Positions 61,785 to 64,000 of a DNA stretch of 64,000 nt are shown here, one piece after another; the stretch's first letter is position 1, and every line of letters begins with the position of its first letter. A model generated the notes under the pieces. That model was not told the origin of the DNA. It did no database searches and was given only the letters and a program-made list of their open reading frames with translations. The DNA comes from Phymatolithon calcareum. Lineage: Eukaryota > Rhodophyta > Florideophyceae > Hapalidiales. The stretch covers positions 1,860,001 to 1,924,000 of the forward strand of contig OZ345381.1 in the NCBI GenBank assembly GCA_977006965.1, written 5' to 3'. Made by a program: the position numbers and the translations under genes.

Positions 61785-64000
61785 TCACCGCCGAGCTGGA
61801 GTGTCGAGTATACTACTGTTATCGTTCGCAGTACTGATTCTATGTAACTGAGTCGGGCTTCCCCGACTCGTATGCATTTTGCGATATGCAGACACTCTTT
61901 TTTGCAGCAGCTTGTCAAGCTTCGCATCAAGTTTCCAGCGCTGCTTGCATTCTTCCATCGTACAAGCATACATCTCAAGCACATCCGCTGTGCAGTTTTC
62001 AGGCAGTCCTTGGAATGGCAGAGTACTGGCAACATCTGCATAAAAAACAACGTTCTTCGTATTTGCCAGCCAGCGAAGTCGCTCAAGGTGAAGCACATTC
62101 GCGATAGCCACTTGACACCACGGCCGCTTACTCTCCAATAGCCTTTTCGGTTCAATGCCTGCCGGCTCGTCACGATTGACAAACATGCGCACTCGGCGCA
62201 CGCCCTGTACGAGTCGCAATGACTCGACGAACACGTCCCAAGTCTGCCGGAATGACAGGTCGCAGTCTGCAGCATACGTCGGCGACGATGGCGCCGTACT
62301 CAGAATTTTCACTCGAGTTATGTCGGCGTAGGCCAGGATAAGATCGTCTAATACGGCACCGTCTACGGGTAGATCATCTGGCGCTCTTCGTTTCAGACGT
62401 GAGATAATGCCAGCCAGGGTGCGCCGATCTCCAATCTCACGAAGAAGACGACCGTAGAGACTTAGCATTTTGAAGCGCCATCGCACAAGCTTTCGCTCGG
62501 ACTCTATTGTGGGTTCCGATCCAGTGTCTGTGTACCGGTAGTTCCAAATCAAATAGAAATAGCCTCGATGGATTCCGTCGGAGTTCGACTCGATCGCTTT
62601 TGCTGATGCTTCTCCTCGGAAGAGAGATGTAATTTCAGTCAGAGCTCTTTGCGCCCGTCCCAGAGTTTCTCTGTACATCAGCGTTCCGTAATAAATAGAC
62701 TTGAAGTAAAACTCAGAAAAAGTTAGTTCGCTCTTTCCTCTGCAGTTTTGCATTGCAGCAAGAATGTCTTGCCCAATCGCTTGCCTCAAGAGTTCAACGC
62801 GAGATAGGGACGGCGATGTCATAGAGTTGATTCTTTGCTTGGATTCCTCGCCGCCAAGGGCAGAGTTGAAAGCGTGCTGCACGAGAAGATTGAGGACTTC
62901 TTCTTGTCTACCTTTTTCGGGACAAAGAAGAAGTTTGGCTCTGGCTGCGTGCAGTTGATATAGCGGCTCGATATCGGTAGGTGATCTCGTTGCCGATCGA
63001 AGTTTTCCATTTGCACTGAGGGCACTGGCGAAGTCCGCTAAATAGTCCTGTGGGATAAACCCCAGCTTTCGCTTCAACTTCGCACGAAGCATTAAGTAAA
63101 ACCAATGTTGCTTCTCAAAAAGGTTGAAGTCCCGCCTCCATTTGGCCGCGGTTAAGGCAACACCCCCATCACCGACAACAGATGATGTCTCATTGTCATC
63201 GGTAAAAACAAGACGCAGTCCTTCGTTCAAATTCATGAGTGCTTTCTTGGCATGAGCCGCTGCATCTTCCGATAAGGGACGCACAATTTGAGCAGGGTCA
63301 CTTTGCGCTAATGTGGAAAAATTCCAATGCTGGTACCAATACCGGTTTTCGCGAGCTCGAAGAGAAAACAGAGCACTTTTTCCAAAGTGGATAGCTGCTT
63401 TCTGCCGCCGTTTCTCCACTTGTCCGTACTGCTGGGGATGCTCTTCTCCGGGAAGCCAAGGGCGAGATGTAGTCTTATTAGACAGTCCAAGCGCTCCAAA
63501 GAGATCTCCGTCATCGCCAAAACCACAACAGGAAGTATCACTCGTGCCCTCGTGCGCTTCACCGTACACATCTAGTGCAGAGGGGCTTATTTGAAGAGTA
63601 CATGCTTCCTGGGGCCATGTACCCATCGCGAGCGCCTGCGCAAATCCAAAACAAACTTCTGCGCGTCTCATGATTCCTTCCGCACTTTCCCCTCCTTCAC
63701 CCGACGTAAGGTCTTCAGGGCTGAAGACACCGAACGTGGACATGGCCATTTCACGCTCATCCAGACCAACATCGGCCAGCTCAACAAATATGCGCCCCAG
63801 GAAAATCCATGCACCAATACTCCACGGTCGACATCGCAGGGCTACCACGCAATCGCTCGACGCGGAAAAAAGTCGCTCGACGACTTCGTTTGGAGCCTTT
63901 CGCCTAGATATATTTCTATTTTTCTTGAACTCTGACTCGTAGAATGCAATATTTCCAACAACGCTGAGTATGTACACCTCGAAGTACATGATAGACAGTT
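61785..64000 (-). CDS. Large helical protein, CABIN1/HIR3-like, 5' part outside window
   Basis: At least 734 residues, still open at the window edge (no stop before 64,000), so the first in-window ATG (63,989) is probably internal. The protein is all-helical with TPR-like stretches (ASSDCVVALRCRPWSIGAWI, LARIF-type turns, WYQHWNFSTLAQ). The part near 440-560 (FYFKSIYYGTLMYRETLGRA, GIHRGYFYLIWNYRYTDTGS, LYGRLLREIGDRRTLAGIIS) resembles the conserved core of CABIN1/HIR3, the scaffold of the HIRA histone H3.3 chaperone complex: a short 'IW-x-x-R' element, then a long helical block. If right, it acts in nucleosome assembly in the nucleus. The call rests on remembered family pattern only. Confidence 0.45.
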   Translation of the reverse strand, partial: LSIMYFEVYILSVVGNIAFYESEFKKNRNISRRKAPNEVVERLFSASSDCVVALRCRPWSIGAWIFLGRIFVELADVGLDEREMAMSTFGVFSPEDLTSGEGGESAEGIMRRAEVCFGFAQALAMGTWPQEACTLQISPSALDVYGEAHEGTSDTSCCGFGDDGDLFGALGLSNKTTSRPWLPGEEHPQQYGQVEKRRQKAAIHFGKSALFSLRARENRYWYQHWNFSTLAQSDPAQIVRPLSEDAAAHAKKALMNLNEGLRLVFTDDNETSSVVGDGGVALTAAKWRRDFNLFEKQHWFYLMLRAKLKRKLGFIPQDYLADFASALSANGKLRSATRSPTDIEPLYQLHAARAKLLLCPEKGRQEEVLNLLVQHAFNSALGGEESKQRINSMTSPSLSRVELLRQAIGQDILAAMQNCRGKSELTFSEFYFKSIYYGTLMYRETLGRAQRALTEITSLFRGEASAKAIESNSDGIHRGYFYLIWNYRYTDTGSEPTIESERKLVRWRFKMLSLYGRLLREIGDRRTLAGIISRLKRRAPDDLPVDGAVLDDLILAYADITRVKILSTAPSSPTYAADCDLSFRQTWDVFVESLRLVQGVRRVRMFVNRDEPAGIEPKRLLESKRPWCQVAIANVLHLERLRWLANTKNVVFYADVASTLPFQGLPENCTADVLEMYACTMEECKQRWKLDAKLDKLLQKRVSAYRKMHTSRGSPTQLHRISTANDNSSILDTPARR

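Overview
This window is nuclear DNA of a eukaryote, most likely a florideophyte red alga such as Chondrus; this is inferred from gene style and not proven. The genes are compact and almost intron-free, they sit in a gene island, and they adjoin long gene-free tracts packed with nested transposable elements. One standard GT-AG intron is visible, in the ribosomal protein uL18 gene. No bacterial-style operon, rRNA gene, CRISPR array or convincing tRNA was seen.

Bases 1-42,200 are a transposon graveyard in which insertion order can often be read. A LINE with an RNase H domain spans about 4.4-15.7 kb. It is interrupted by a SINE-like insert with a 15-bp target duplication, by a young Ty3/gypsy element with identical 187-bp LTRs and a 4-bp duplication, by an inverted fragment of another LINE copy, and by a hAT element with an imperfect 8-bp duplication. 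A decayed gag on the minus strand follows at 15.8-17.0 kb. Then comes a 1.6-kb array of one decamer, AAAATGAATG, with about 155 consecutive identical copies. From 19.8 to 26.6 kb nothing is recognised. MULE, Harbinger and small inverted-repeat elements occupy 26.6-30.1 kb. From 30,660 to 42,159 lies an 11.5-kb stack of TA-targeted elements: a 1.9-kb inverted-repeat element, a truncated large palindrome, a complete-looking pogo-like transposon, a second large palindrome with arms of about 1.6 kb, and a short deletion derivative. Most members share the palindromic motif CCCTCAATTGAGGG near their ends. The palindrome arms carry decayed pieces of the same LINE RNase H.

Bases 42,300-64,000 are the gene island: a DUF2237 protein (+), a phage-type organellar RNA polymerase (-), a large WD40/alpha-solenoid coat-like protein that may be a TSET/TPLATE subunit or a coatomer-alpha relative (-), a cytosolic-type sulfotransferase (+, divergent from the coat protein), a membrane RING-H2 ubiquitin ligase (+), an NT-C2/coiled-coil protein (-), ribosomal protein uL18/RPL5 (+), and a large helical protein cut by the window edge that resembles the CABIN1/HIR3 histone-chaperone scaffold (-). 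These are unrelated housekeeping functions, each with its own presumed promoter. Two recent insertions sit in the island: a 5'-truncated LINE with a perfect 13-bp target duplication at 52.7-53.9 kb, and a 773-bp non-autonomous hAT with a perfect 8-bp duplication at 57.1-57.8 kb.

The best candidates for something undescribed are the LINE RNase H with a Tudor/Agenet-like domain placed between its first and second strands (seen in two copies), the two giant foldback palindromes built on captured RNase H sequence, and the uniform A-tract-phased decamer array.
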